The notes beneath the pieces were generated by a model. It ran no database searches and was not told where the DNA came from. It worked only from the letters and a program-made list of their open reading frames with translations. This document shows, piece after piece, positions 43,916 through 53,053 of a stretch of DNA of 64,000 nucleotides. Made by a program: the position numbers and the translations under genes. This DNA is from Mycobacterium sp. 1245805.9. Its GTDB lineage: Bacteria > Actinomycetota > Actinomycetes > Mycobacteriales > Mycobacteriaceae. How positions within the stretch are numbered: the first letter of the stretch is position 1; every line of letters starts with the position of its first letter. The stretch spans positions 33,732-97,731 of the forward strand of contig NZ_LZKR01000117.1 of assembly GCF_001672915.1 (NCBI RefSeq), given 5' to 3'.

Positions 43916-46306
43916 CTATTTTTTGAGGCCCGCCGGACGGGTCCCGATCACTTGGTTGCTTGCCAGGTTGACCAGCTCTTCGTCGGTCAATCCGCACCGC
44001 TCGCGCAATACTTGTCCATTGTGCTCGCCCAGCCTCGGTGGGGGGCGCAGCAGCCACTTGTCCTGGCCGGAAAGCTTCGCGAACGGCGGGCAGGGATAGA
44101 GGCCCCGCCCGGTGCTCGGATGGTTCAGGGCCTCCAGGAATCCCCGGTCGCGCAGTTGCGGGTTCTCGGTCACCAACGACGGCGACACCACGGGCGCGGC
44201 GGGAACGCCCGCGCCGGCCAAGCGCTCCACCGTCGATTCCAGGGGCTGAGCTGAGAACCACTCCCGCAGCCGGCTGTCGATGTCGTCGGCCCGCTGCCGC
44301 CGCCCGGCCGCCGTGGCCAGGCCCTCGTCGCACCAGGCCGGTCGATCCATGACGTCGACCAAGGCCCGCCACTGCCGGTCGTCGCGCACGGTGACCGCGA
44401 TCCAGTCGTCGTCCCCGGCGCACCGGTAGATGTTCTGGGTCGACGCGCCGTGGCCGCGGTTGCCGCGCCGCCCCAGCGTCACCCCGAAGACCTCGGCCTC
44501 GATCGCCTGGATCGCGGTGGCGTTGAGCACCGTTTCCAGCATCGGCAGCTCGAGCAGCTGGCCCGTGCCGGTGCGTTCGGCGAAGTCGAGCGCGGCCAGC
44601 ACGGCGAACGCGGCGTGCACGCCGGCCAGCGGATCGCAGGCGCCGCGCGGCGCGACCGGCGGTGCCTCCGGCAGCCCGGTCACCCACGCCAGGCCGGCGA
44701 TCTGCTCCATAGTCGGGGCGAATCCGACGCGTTCACGCCACGGGCCGTCGATGCCGAACGCGGGCATCCGGGCGACGACGAGTTTCGGGTTGACCTCGAG
44801 CAGCGCGTCCGCGGTCAGGCCGAACTGCTCCATCACCCGCGGAGAGAAGTTCTCGATCACCACGTCGGCGCCGGCCGCCAACTTCTTGAACAGACGGCGA
44901 CCCTCGTCCGAGCCCAAATCCAGTGTGACGGAACGCTTGTTGGTGTTCATCGCGTGGAACACCCAGCCGTACTCCCACCAGTCGTCCACATCGGTGCGCA
45001 TCCCGCCCGAGTAGCGAATGCCGTCGGGTCGCTGGATGGACTCCACCTTGACGACGTCGGCGCCGAACGCCGCCAGCAGGTGGGTCGCGGCCGGCCCGGC
45101 CCAGAACGCGGTCAGGTCGACGATGCGCAGGCCCTCCAGCGGCAAGCCCCGCGTGATGGGCGCCGGTTCGGATTCGCTTCTCCCCCAGGCCGGTTCGTCG
45201 TTGGCCTCCCCGGGTGCCGGGGTGGTACCCAGCGGCGCGGGCGCGCACGCCGCCATCAGCCACGGCGGGCGCGGCTGCTGAAAGCCGGCGGGGTTGGGCG
45301 TAAACACCCCCCGCTCGCGCACGTACTCCATGTCACGGATCGTGGAGCCGTCGCCCAACGCCGCGATCGGCAACCGGAACAGCTGACCGAGCTCGACGAT
45401 CTCCGCCACCGTCCGCTCGGCCAGCCACGGGCCGATCTGTTCGCGGATCAGGTCACGGTAGGCCCACCGGCCGATCTGGAACCGCAGCTGTTCGATCTCC
45501 TCCAGCTGCGGGCACTCGACCATCGCGCAGAAGTCGAGCCACTGCTGCCCGGTGACCATGGTGATGCCGACGTAGCCGTCCTTGGCCGGCTCGATCGAGG
45601 GCACTTCCAACGTCCGGCGGACGGGCGGAACGCGCAGCAGCTGCGAATGCAACCATTCGCTGCTCTGCATCGCGGTCATCGCCTCGAGCATCGACAGGTC
45701 GAGGTGCTCGCCGGAACCGCCACGCTCGACGCGGCGGCGCACGGCCAACGCGCCGAACGCGGCGTAGACGCCGCCCATGTACTCCCCCAGGTCCCCGCCG
45801 ATCGCGATGGGAGGCCCGGCGGGATCGCCGCGAAAGCCGGGCGAGCCGGCCCACGCCTGCAGGGTGAACTCGCTCGCGGCGCGATCGGCATACGGCCCGG
45901 TCCAACCGAAGTCGGAGATCGTGACGACGGTCGCCCGCGGTGAGTCAGCCAGCAGGCGTTGCGGGTCGATGCCCAGTTCCGCGGCCCGCGACCGGCCCGC
46001 GGTCACCACCACGACGTCGGCGCCGGCCAGTTCGGCGCGATAGCGTTCGGAGACCGCTGCGACCGTCAGGCTGCGCTTGCCGGCATTGAGGTAGCTGAAC
46101 AACGGGGAGGGCTGGCCGTCCGGCACGGGCGAGCAGCTGGCGGAGTACCGCCGCAGCCAATCCCCTTGCGGCGGTTCGATTTTGCGCACCTGCGCTCCGG
46201 CATCAACGAGCAGCTTGCCGCAGTAGTCGCCGGCTATCCGATCGCTGATCTCGACGACACGCAGTCCGTCGAGCGGTGTCGGCCGGCTGTCGGGCTCGCG
46301 CCTCAC
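43916..46306 (-). CDS. Tandem-domain CaiB/BaiF family III CoA-transferase
   Basis: A 796-residue protein with two complete family III CoA-transferase domains. Domain 1 (about 1-370) begins LDGLRVVEISDRIAGDYCGKLLVDAGAQVRKIE. Domain 2 (about 400-790) begins LEGLRIVDLTAFWAGPAATHLLAAFGADVVKVE. Each has its own GEHLDLSMLEA / GQLLELPMLET segment, where family members usually carry the catalytic Asp; here Glu seems to occupy that position. Tandem fusions replace the usual interlocked homodimer. The GTG start at 46304-46306 has no Shine-Dalgarno but a TATAAA box just upstream, suggesting a leaderless transcript. It transfers CoA between organic acids or racemises a branched acyl-CoA. Confidence 0.87.
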   Translation of the reverse strand: MRREPDSRPTPLDGLRVVEISDRIAGDYCGKLLVDAGAQVRKIEPPQGDWLRRYSASCSPVPDGQPSPLFSYLNAGKRSLTVAAVSERYRAELAGADVVVVTAGRSRAAELGIDPQRLLADSPRATVVTISDFGWTGPYADRAASEFTLQAWAGSPGFRGDPAGPPIAIGGDLGEYMGGVYAAFGALAVRRRVERGGSGEHLDLSMLEAMTAMQSSEWLHSQLLRVPPVRRTLEVPSIEPAKDGYVGITMVTGQQWLDFCAMVECPQLEEIEQLRFQIGRWAYRDLIREQIGPWLAERTVAEIVELGQLFRLPIAALGDGSTIRDMEYVRERGVFTPNPAGFQQPRPPWLMAACAPAPLGTTPAPGEANDEPAWGRSESEPAPITRGLPLEGLRIVDLTAFWAGPAATHLLAAFGADVVKVESIQRPDGIRYSGGMRTDVDDWWEYGWVFHAMNTNKRSVTLDLGSDEGRRLFKKLAAGADVVIENFSPRVMEQFGLTADALLEVNPKLVVARMPAFGIDGPWRERVGFAPTMEQIAGLAWVTGLPEAPPVAPRGACDPLAGVHAAFAVLAALDFAERTGTGQLLELPMLETVLNATAIQAIEAEVFGVTLGRRGNRGHGASTQNIYRCAGDDDWIAVTVRDDRQWRALVDVMDRPAWCDEGLATAAGRRQRADDIDSRLREWFSAQPLESTVERLAGAGVPAAPVVSPSLVTENPQLRDRGFLEALNHPSTGRGLYPCPPFAKLSGQDKWLLRPPPRLGEHNGQVLRERCGLTDEELVNLASNQVIGTRPAGLKK

Positions 46307-46309
46307 GCG

Positions 46310-46338
46310 GCTATTTATACCATTACTGCTAAAATAGC
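46310..46338. promoter_or_regulatory. Divergent CoA-transferase/GntR control region
   Basis: GCTATTT (46310-46316) and AAATAGC (46332-46338) form an inverted repeat. GCTAAAATAGC (46328-46338) is a 4-3-4 palindrome of the GCTAnnnTAGC type also seen at 36131-36141. TATAAA on the minus strand could be the -10 of the CoA-transferase gene. It is a candidate GntR self-regulatory site. Confidence 0.5.
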
Positions 46339-46367
46339 TAAGCCAGTCGAGCACGCGCGAGGATTGG

Positions 46368-47189
46368 ATGACCGCCCTGGGAATTGGCCAAGACGCCCGT
46401 CGCCGACTGTCGGCGCCGCGGATCGCCGAAATCGTAGCCGACGAGTTACGCCGTCAGATCATCGACGGTGAGCTCGCCGACGGCGACCTGCTGCCGCGCC
46501 AGGAGGTGCTCGTCGAGCAGTTCAACGTCAGCCTGGTCTCGCTGCGCGAGGCGCTGCGGATCCTCGAAACCGAGGGCCTGGTCTCGGTCCGGCGGGGCAA
46601 CCGCGGCGGCGCCGTCGTGCACGCGCCCGCGAAGACCAGCGCGGCCTACATGCTGGGCCTGCTACTGCAGAGCGAGTCCGTCCAGGTGGCCGACCTGGGT
46701 TTCGCGCTGCGGGAACTCGAACCCGCCTGCGCCGCACTGGCGGCCCAGCGGCCCGACCGGATGGACACGTTGGTGCCCGAACTCAAGCAGGTCAACGATT
46801 CGATGGCCGAGCATCTCGAGGATGGCCGGCTGTTCACCGAAATCGGCCGCCAATTCCACGATCTCGTGGTCCGCGGCTGCGGGAACCACACCATCATCGC
46901 GGTGGTCGGCAGCTTGGAGACGCTGTGGACCAGTCACGAGCAACAGTGGGCCGACGAGAGTGCGGCTCGGGGCACCTACCCCTCGCTGGCTCAGCGCCGC
47001 GCCGTGCTCGGCACGCACGTCAAGCTGACCGAGACCATCGCCGAGGGTGACGTCGACCGCGCCCGCCGGATCGCGGGCCGCCACCTCGCCGACACCCAGA
47101 CCTACGTGCTGTCGGGCCGGCCCGATCAACGCATCTACGCGCTGTCGCCGCAGGCCTTGGCGCGCCCGCGGGACGTCCGGCGCCCCTGA
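46368..47189 (+). CDS. GntR-family regulator (FadR/FCD subfamily)
   Basis: A 273-residue regulator. The N-terminal winged helix PRIAEIVADELRRQIIDGELADGDLLP...LVEQFNVSLVSLREALRILETEGLV is the GntR signature. The all-helical C-terminal FCD ligand domain carries metal-binding His candidates at RQFHDLVVRGCGN and GRHLADTQ. FCD regulators sense small carboxylates or acyl-CoAs, often pathway intermediates. It is divergent from the CoA-transferase across 61 bp with a palindrome, and is likely the local regulator of the catabolic cluster. The ATG has GAGG five bases upstream. Confidence 0.92.
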   Translation: MTALGIGQDARRRLSAPRIAEIVADELRRQIIDGELADGDLLPRQEVLVEQFNVSLVSLREALRILETEGLVSVRRGNRGGAVVHAPAKTSAAYMLGLLLQSESVQVADLGFALRELEPACAALAAQRPDRMDTLVPELKQVNDSMAEHLEDGRLFTEIGRQFHDLVVRGCGNHTIIAVVGSLETLWTSHEQQWADESAARGTYPSLAQRRAVLGTHVKLTETIAEGDVDRARRIAGRHLADTQTYVLSGRPDQRIYALSPQALARPRDVRRP

Positions 47190-47194
47190 CGTTT

Positions 47195-47914
47195 ATGCGA
47201 ACCGCACTAGTTACCGGCGGCAGCGGCGGGATCGGGAAGGGATGCGCCCGCAAGCTCCGCGAGCTCGGCTACGACGTGGTGCTCTCGGCGCGGCGCGAGG
47301 CCCCGCTACGCGCGGCCGCCGAGGAGATCGGGGCGCGCCACATCGCCGCCGATGCGTCCGACCCGGACGGATTCGCCGCTGCCATAAGCGTTTTGGAGCG
47401 GATCGACCTCGTGGTGCACGCGGCCGGAACGCTCGGTGGAACCTACGCGCGCAAGCAGACATTCGATCAGTGGCGCGACATCATCTCCGCCAACCTGGAT
47501 TCGTGCTTCGTGGTGACGGCCGCCGCACTGCCCCGGATGCGCGCGGGCTCGCGGTTCGTGTTCATCTCGTCGTCGGCGGCGCACGAGCCGATGATGGCCC
47601 GCACCGCCTACTCCGCGTCGAAAGCCGGCATGAACGCGTTCGCCCGGGCCCTGGCGCTGGAGGTGGACCGGGACGGGATCGCGGTGCACATCGTGACGCC
47701 CGGCCCGGTGGAAACCGAGATGCTGCAGGATGTTCCGTTCGAGATGTACGCGATCCAGGTGTCCGATGTCGCCGAGGCGGTCGCCTGGTTGGACACCGTC
47801 GACCCGTCGGTCGACCTGCCGGAGATCCGGTTGTCGGCCGTGCAGCGCGGTCCGTTCGCGCGGCCGCCGGTCGTGCCTACGGAAGCCCGCCGCCGGCGCC
47901 AGCGAACCCCTTGA
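47195..47914 (+). CDS. Short-chain dehydrogenase/reductase
   Basis: A 239-residue classical SDR. The cofactor motif VTGGSGGIGKG is at the N-terminus, NAG-equivalent VHAAGTLGG follows, and the active site is SSSAAH...YSASKAG (Ser, Tyr, Lys). The basic residue after the second strand (SARREA) suggests NADP(H). It begins 5 bp after the gntR stop, so it is in the same transcript. Its 3' end overlaps the convergent F420-type oxidoreductase by 38 bp. It probably acts as a hydroxyacyl-CoA or alcohol dehydrogenase in the cluster. Confidence 0.9.
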   Translation: MRTALVTGGSGGIGKGCARKLRELGYDVVLSARREAPLRAAAEEIGARHIAADASDPDGFAAAISVLERIDLVVHAAGTLGGTYARKQTFDQWRDIISANLDSCFVVTAAALPRMRAGSRFVFISSSAAHEPMMARTAYSASKAGMNAFARALALEVDRDGIAVHIVTPGPVETEMLQDVPFEMYAIQVSDVAEAVAWLDTVDPSVDLPEIRLSAVQRGPFARPPVVPTEARRRRQRTP

Positions 47915-48743
47915 TCACCGACTCGCCGAACTCGTGTAGGGATTCCGGCGCGGCGAAATCGGCGAACCACACGTAGAACCGCTCGACGCCCTGGGCGGCC
48001 AGCCCGCCGAAGTGCGCGATCAGCTCATCGGCGTCGCCGCAGACCAGCCCCGAGCCAAGGTTGCCGAATCGCCGGGTGCTCACCTCGCGCACTTTGTCGG
48101 GGTCGCTGCCTGTCCGGACAAATCCCACCATCTGCTGCATCGACACGCGCGCGGTGCCCGCGGCGGGGGCCAGCTTGGACAATTTGTCGAGGTGATTGGC
48201 CGGCAGATTCCACCAATCCGCGTATTTACGAACGAGTTCCATCATCCGCGGTCCGGTACCGCCCAGCAGCAGCGGTATCGGATGGGACCGGCGCGGGACC
48301 TGCGCGGCCTCCCCCGTGTCGTCGCCCCAGTATTGCCGGATCAGCTCGATGTGGCGCCCGAGTTGTGCGACCCGGGCCTTCGGATCCTGCTCACCCACAT
48401 CGAATCTGGTGAACTCGGCGGGCCAGGAGCCCGCGCCGAGGCCGAGGTCGAATCTCCCGTTCGACGCGTCCGACAGGGTGACGGCCTGTTTGGCGAGCAC
48501 GGCCGGATGCCGGAACGCGTCGCAGAGCACCAGGTGGCCGATCCGCAGCCGCTCCGTCTTGGCCGCCACCCAGGTGGCGATGCCCATTGCCTCCCATATG
48601 GATTCGTCGGGCAACCCCGGCGCCTCGAGGTGATCGATGAACGCCACTCCCTCGAAACCGCTGGCCTCGGCGCGCAGTGCCCGCTCCGCGATGTCGGCGG
48701 CCGAAAGCCGCACTTGGGGCAGGAACAGATACCACTCGGCCAT
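47877..48743 (-). CDS. LLM-class, probably F420-dependent, oxidoreductase
   Basis: A 288-residue luciferase-like TIM-barrel protein. EWYLFLPQVRLS opens the barrel; SGFEGVAFIDHLEAPG, RLRIGHLVLCDAFRHPAVLAKQAVTLSDASNGRFDLGLGAGSW and PLLLGGTGPRMMELVRKYADWWN are the conserved LLM blocks. In mycobacteria this class usually uses coenzyme F420, though an FMN-dependent monooxygenase is possible. I start it at the ATG 48741-48743; a longer frame adds ten residues. It is convergent with the SDR. Confidence 0.87.
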   Translation of the reverse strand: MAEWYLFLPQVRLSAADIAERALRAEASGFEGVAFIDHLEAPGLPDESIWEAMGIATWVAAKTERLRIGHLVLCDAFRHPAVLAKQAVTLSDASNGRFDLGLGAGSWPAEFTRFDVGEQDPKARVAQLGRHIELIRQYWGDDTGEAAQVPRRSHPIPLLLGGTGPRMMELVRKYADWWNLPANHLDKLSKLAPAAGTARVSMQQMVGFVRTGSDPDKVREVSTRRFGNLGSGLVCGDADELIAHFGGLAAQGVERFYVWFADFAAPESLHEFGESVIKGFAGAGGGLP

Positions 48744-48797
48744 GCGCCCACCTATGCTCGGCGCCGATTGCAACAGCGGCGCTAGTTTACTATTTTT

Positions 48798-48808
48798 ATT
48801 ATGTTAGG
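48798..48808 (+). promoter_or_regulatory. Candidate regulatory 11-mer before the FadE operon
   Basis: ATTATGTTAGG lies 6 bp before the ATG at 48815, at the end of a T-rich tract (48790-48808) shared with the P450 promoter region. TATTAT within it could be a -10 box, and AGGGG just after it is the ribosome binding site, so one short stretch may combine promoter, operator and start signals. Confidence 0.45.
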
Positions 48809-48814
48809 GGTCTT

Positions 48815-49873
48815 ATGGATGTCGGACTGACTGCGGAGCAGCTGTCGCTGCGCGACACCGTGCGCGGCATCCTGCGCACCGAGTGTCCGCCCGACGCCGC
48901 CCGCCAGGCGATGGTAGACCCCGAGCGTTGGCGTGCCCCGTGGAAGACGGTCGTCGACCTCGGCTGGACGGAGCTCGCGTCTCCTGAAGCGGCCGACTAC
49001 GGACCCGTCGAGCTGGCCGTCGTCCTCGAGGAATGCGGCGCCGCGATCGCGCCGATCCCGTTGCTCAGCAGCGTCGGGCTGGCCGCGGGCGCCTTGCGGG
49101 CCAGCGGCCTCGACTCGGTGCTCGCCGACATCGCCGGCGGCGCCGTCGCCACCCTGGCGGTTCACTCGAAAGGGTCCCGGCTACCCGGCACACCCATGAC
49201 GTTGCGCGGGGGACGGCTGCGCGGACGGGCGGTCGCGGTCCCCAACCTGTCGCGCGCGGAGCTGCTCGTCACGCTGGCCCACGCGGACAACGAGGTCATG
49301 GCGGTCGTCGCGCGCTGCGGTGACGGCGTGACGGTGCTGGCAGGCGAGTCGACGGACCCGGCGCAACCGGTGGCCGACGTCGAGGTCGACGCCGAGCCGC
49401 TGGCCGCCGCGCCGGTGGATGTCGAATCGGCGCTGGCCGCGCCGCTGGTGGCCGCGGCCGCCGACCTGGTCGGGGTGGCTAGCGCCGCGCTGCACCGCGC
49501 GGTCGAGCATGCGAAGGTGCGCCGGCAGTTCGGCACGCCCATCGGCGCCTTCCAGGGCATCAAACACGCGCTGGCCGACAACCACGTCGGCGTGGAACGG
49601 GCGCGCAGCCTCACCTATGCGGCGGCGGCCCGGGTTGCGGATCCGGACTCGGGTGACGCCTGGACCGCGGCCGCGCTGGCCAAGGCGGCGGCAAGCGAAG
49701 CGGCGGTCAATTGCGCGCGGACCGCGGTGCAGGTGCACGGCGCCCTCGGGCAGACCTGGGAGCACGACATCCACCTCTACGTCCGGCACGCCTGGCAGGG
49801 CGCGTCGACGCTGGGCGACAGCCGCGCGCTCTACCACGAGGTGGGCCGCCGGTTCGCCGGAGGCGCGGGATGA
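48815..49873 (+). CDS. Acyl-CoA dehydrogenase subunit 1 of FadE operon
   Basis: A 352-residue flavin acyl-CoA dehydrogenase-like protein. The C-terminal half has RRQFGTPIGAFQGIKHALAD and QVHGALGQTWEHDIHLYVRHA, matching steroid-type FadE subunits of mycobacteria. The start ATG has AGGGG four bases upstream. The gene ends in an ATGA overlap with the next fadE. In the cholesterol pathway adjacent fadE genes encode alpha2beta2 dehydrogenases acting on bulky acyl-CoAs, and this operon has the same organisation. Confidence 0.9.
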   Translation: MDVGLTAEQLSLRDTVRGILRTECPPDAARQAMVDPERWRAPWKTVVDLGWTELASPEAADYGPVELAVVLEECGAAIAPIPLLSSVGLAAGALRASGLDSVLADIAGGAVATLAVHSKGSRLPGTPMTLRGGRLRGRAVAVPNLSRAELLVTLAHADNEVMAVVARCGDGVTVLAGESTDPAQPVADVEVDAEPLAAAPVDVESALAAPLVAAAADLVGVASAALHRAVEHAKVRRQFGTPIGAFQGIKHALADNHVGVERARSLTYAAAARVADPDSGDAWTAAALAKAAASEAAVNCARTAVQVHGALGQTWEHDIHLYVRHAWQGASTLGDSRALYHEVGRRFAGGAG

Positions 49874-50967
49874 CGGCGGTCGTTGACGAATTCGGTGCGT
49901 GGCTGACGGAATTCCTGCCCAAGGACTACTACGAGAAGTACCGGGAGTACCGCTGGGACCTGCCGCTGCGGCGCGACTACCAGCGGGCGTCCTTCGAGGC
50001 GGGGTGGATCCAGCCGACCTGGCCCCGCGAGCACGGCGGCCGGTCGTTGGGCCTGCGCGACGCGATGGAGATCCGGATCGAGGCCGCGCTGCGGTCCGCG
50101 CCCAAGCTGCCCAACGTTCAGGGACCCGGCGTCGCCGCGCCCGGTATCCGCCAGTTCGGCACGCCCGCCCAGATCGAGCGGCTGCTGGTTCCCCTGCTGC
50201 GCGGCGACGAGTGGTGGGCGTTGGGCATGTCCGAGCCGGAAGCCGGTTCCGATTTCGCCGGGCTGCGCACCCGGGCCGAACGGGACGGGGACGCGTTCCG
50301 GGTCAACGGTCACAAGATCTGGACCACCCACGCGCACGTGTCGCGCTGGTGCACGCTGTACGTCCGCACCGACCCCGAGGCGCCAAAGCATCGCGGCATC
50401 TCGTGTCTGATCCTCGACCTGCAATCGCCCGGGGTACGGATCGAGCCGATCCGCATGGCCTCGATCTCCGACGAGACGTTCTGCGAGGTCTTCCTCGACG
50501 ACGTCGAGGTTCCTGCGGAAAACCTGCTCGGGCCGCTCAACGGCGGCTGGAACGTCGCGTTGTCGTCGCTGCACCATGAGCGCCAGATGATCTGGATCAT
50601 GAACTGGGTCGAGATCAAGCGGGGGCTCGACGCGGTGCGCGGGGCGCGTCCGACCGACGACATCTGCGCCGAGCTCGGCTCGCTGCTCGCCGATGCCGAG
50701 GCGCTGCGCGCCACCGGATACCGGGCTTTGGACAACGAACTGGCGGGGCGACCTAGCCCCGAGGCCGACATCATGAAGCTGCTCGGATCGGTGACGCTGC
50801 AACGGGTTTGGGAACTGGCCGCCGTCGCCGAGGGCCAGGATTGGGTCAGCGACCCGGATCTGCTGTTCGAACGCCAGGACGCGCTGGCCGCCACCATCTA
50901 CGGCGGAACGTCGGAGGTGCAGCGCAACATCATCGCCGAGCGGCTGCTCGGACTGCCGAAGGGATAA
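49870..50967 (+). CDS. Acyl-CoA dehydrogenase subunit 2 of FadE operon
   Basis: A 365-residue acyl-CoA dehydrogenase. WPREHGGRSLG, GMSEPEAGSDFAGLRTRAERDG (FAD/substrate motif), KIWTTHAH and IYGGTSEVQRNIIAERLLGLP are the family blocks. It starts at an ATG overlapping the previous stop by four bases. It is probably the heteromeric partner of the preceding gene product, together introducing the 2,3-double bond in a CoA-activated acid. Confidence 0.92.
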   Translation: MTAVVDEFGAWLTEFLPKDYYEKYREYRWDLPLRRDYQRASFEAGWIQPTWPREHGGRSLGLRDAMEIRIEAALRSAPKLPNVQGPGVAAPGIRQFGTPAQIERLLVPLLRGDEWWALGMSEPEAGSDFAGLRTRAERDGDAFRVNGHKIWTTHAHVSRWCTLYVRTDPEAPKHRGISCLILDLQSPGVRIEPIRMASISDETFCEVFLDDVEVPAENLLGPLNGGWNVALSSLHHERQMIWIMNWVEIKRGLDAVRGARPTDDICAELGSLLADAEALRATGYRALDNELAGRPSPEADIMKLLGSVTLQRVWELAAVAEGQDWVSDPDLLFERQDALAATIYGGTSEVQRNIIAERLLGLPKG

Positions 50968-50972
50968 CCGAG

Positions 50973-52121
50973 ATGGATTACGACCTCGGTGAGGACGCCG
51001 GACAACTCCGAAACCATTTGCGGGAGTTGATCGCCCAACACATCCCCGCCGACTTCCTCGGCGCCTGCACCGAAAACCCGCAGGATCTCGCCACCACCGA
51101 GACGTTCTGCAAGCTGCTGGCCACGGAAGGGCTGCTGGCGCTGGCGTGGCCGAAAGAGCATGGCGGGGGCGGTGGTTCGGTCTGGCAGCAGACGGTGCTG
51201 CGCGAGGAGATGTGGGCCCAGCACGAGCCCCGCGGCCCGCAGTACATGGGGATCAACTGGGTCGGCCCGGCGCTGATGCGTTACGGCACCGATGAACAGA
51301 AGGCCAAGCACCTGTCGGCCATCGCGTCCGGCGATGTGATCTGGTGCCAAGGCTTTTCCGAGCCGGAGGCGGGAACCGACCTCGTCTCGCTGCGCACCCG
51401 CGCGGTGCCCGACGGGGACAGGTGGCGCATCACCGGCCAGAAGGTGTGGACGTCGTACGCCCAGATGGCGTCCTGGTGCGTGCTGGCGGCCTGCACCGAC
51501 CCCGACGCGCCAAAGGCCAAGCGGCTCACCCTGTTCCTGATACCCATGGACCGGCCCGGGTTCACCGTTCGGCCGATCCCGTCGATGCTGGGGCCGCATC
51601 ACCTCAACGAGATGTTCCTCGACGACGTGCAGGCATTCCCCGGTGACGTGCTCGGCGAAGTCGGCGACGGCTGGCGGGTGATGCGCGAGGCGCTCGCGTT
51701 CGAGCGGGTCGGCATCGCGCGCTATGCGCGGTGCGAGTCCCTGCTTGACCGACTGCAAAAACAACTCGGCGACGGCTGGGACGCGCTGCCCGAATCGATT
51801 CGCGTCCGTTGGGCCCGGGCGCTGGTCGACCTGCGGGTGGCCAGGCTACTGGCGTATCGGGCCATCTCGCTGCAGGACGACCCCTCGGCGGGTGCGGCGG
51901 CCAGCGCCGCCCGCATCGCCACCACCACGTGCGATCAGCTGGTCGCCGAGCTGCTGTTCGACGTACTGGGGCCCACCGCGCTGGACAGCGGCGCGTCGGC
52001 GCCCCTGCACGGGGCCATCGAAGACCATTGGCGCTACGCACAGGCCGCCACCGTGGCATCGGGCACCATCGAGGTGCAGCGAATGCTGGTGGCACGCGAC
52101 GTTCTCGGAGGTCATCGGTGA
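50973..52121 (+). CDS. Acyl-CoA dehydrogenase subunit 3 of FadE operon
   Basis: A 382-residue acyl-CoA dehydrogenase. WPKEHGGGGG, CQGFSEPEAGTDLVSLRTRAV, KVWTSYAQMASW and TVASGTIEVQRMLVARDVLG are conserved blocks. It begins five bases after the previous stop with CCGAG upstream, and ends in a GTGA overlap with the next gene. It is likely paired with the short fourth subunit to make a second dehydrogenase. Confidence 0.92.
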   Translation: MDYDLGEDAGQLRNHLRELIAQHIPADFLGACTENPQDLATTETFCKLLATEGLLALAWPKEHGGGGGSVWQQTVLREEMWAQHEPRGPQYMGINWVGPALMRYGTDEQKAKHLSAIASGDVIWCQGFSEPEAGTDLVSLRTRAVPDGDRWRITGQKVWTSYAQMASWCVLAACTDPDAPKAKRLTLFLIPMDRPGFTVRPIPSMLGPHHLNEMFLDDVQAFPGDVLGEVGDGWRVMREALAFERVGIARYARCESLLDRLQKQLGDGWDALPESIRVRWARALVDLRVARLLAYRAISLQDDPSAGAAASAARIATTTCDQLVAELLFDVLGPTALDSGASAPLHGAIEDHWRYAQAATVASGTIEVQRMLVARDVLGGHR

Positions 52122-53053
52122 AAACCGAACTGCCACAGGATATCAGCGACTTCGCCGCCGTCGCGGCCAAGCGGCTCGCCCGGGTGGGCGGCCCACCGGC
52201 GGCGCTGCGCGCCGAGACCGACGACGGCGTGCGCGTCTCGGCACGCGGCGCCCTGAACGACGTCGGCGCGTTCGAGCTCGACGTACGGTCGGAGGGCGAC
52301 GACTTGCTCGCCGCCGCGGTGCTCTGCCAGGCCGCCGGTGCGAACGCGCTGCCCTACCCCGTCGTGGAGGAGCTACTGGCAATCGACGGCGCCCGACTGG
52401 CCCTGATCAATCCCGAAGCGCCGCGCATCGACCACGGCGACCTGGCCGGTGACTGGATCGCGGCCGACCTGGACGGCGTGCGGTACCACCCGCAAGCCGG
52501 GGTGCGGACCAACGCCAAACTGGGGCCTTTTCTGGTGCCGGCCACCTTAAGCGCACCCGACGGAGCCGTCCCGGCCCGCGACGTTAACCTTCATCTCGTG
52601 CTGGGATCATGGCGGATTCTGGGAGCCCTGCAGCAATCGCTGCACATCGTCACCGAACACGTGCGCGCGCGGGTCCAGTTCGCCCAGCCGCTGGCCGACT
52701 TCCAGGCCGTCAGGTTCGCCGTCGCCGACGCCGCCGTCGGCGTGCGCGGCCTGCACGAACTCGCGAAGTACACCATCTGCCGGCCGGAATCGCTTCCGGC
52801 GCAGGTTCATTCGGCCGATGCGCTCGTCCTGCGGTACAAGGCTGCCGACACCGCGCGGCAGGTGCTGCGGACCTCGCATCAGCTGCTCGGCGCCCTGGGC
52901 TTCTGCGACGAATCCGACGTCAGCGTGCTCGACCGGCACACCCAACCGCTGATCCGGTTGCCGCTGAGCGCCGAGGCCCTCGCGCTGCGCCTGATCCCCG
53001 ACGTCCGGGACGGCCACCTGGAGACGTTGTTCAGTGGGCCGGTACCGGCGTGA
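52118..53053 (+). CDS. Short acyl-CoA dehydrogenase-like subunit 4
   Basis: A 311-residue, shortened and diverged acyl-CoA dehydrogenase-like protein. The N-terminal helical domain is reduced. The C-terminal part (RARVQFAQPLADFQAVRFAVADAAVGVRG and RTSHQLLGALGFCDESDVSVLDRH) keeps the fold, but the usual FAD-binding Gly-rich C-terminal loop is weak. It probably serves as the non-catalytic or substrate-binding partner of subunit 3. The GTG start has GGAGG six bases upstream. It overlaps the fadD-type gene in a GTGA junction. Confidence 0.83.
   Translation: MKTELPQDISDFAAVAAKRLARVGGPPAALRAETDDGVRVSARGALNDVGAFELDVRSEGDDLLAAAVLCQAAGANALPYPVVEELLAIDGARLALINPEAPRIDHGDLAGDWIAADLDGVRYHPQAGVRTNAKLGPFLVPATLSAPDGAVPARDVNLHLVLGSWRILGALQQSLHIVTEHVRARVQFAQPLADFQAVRFAVADAAVGVRGLHELAKYTICRPESLPAQVHSADALVLRYKAADTARQVLRTSHQLLGALGFCDESDVSVLDRHTQPLIRLPLSAEALALRLIPDVRDGHLETLFSGPVPA

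Noticed and set aside
47877..47914. The 38-bp overlap of the SDR and LLM genes as a possible annotation error.
   Set aside because: Both 3' ends are supported by family-like sequence up to or near the overlap, and convergent overlaps of this size occur in compact genomes.
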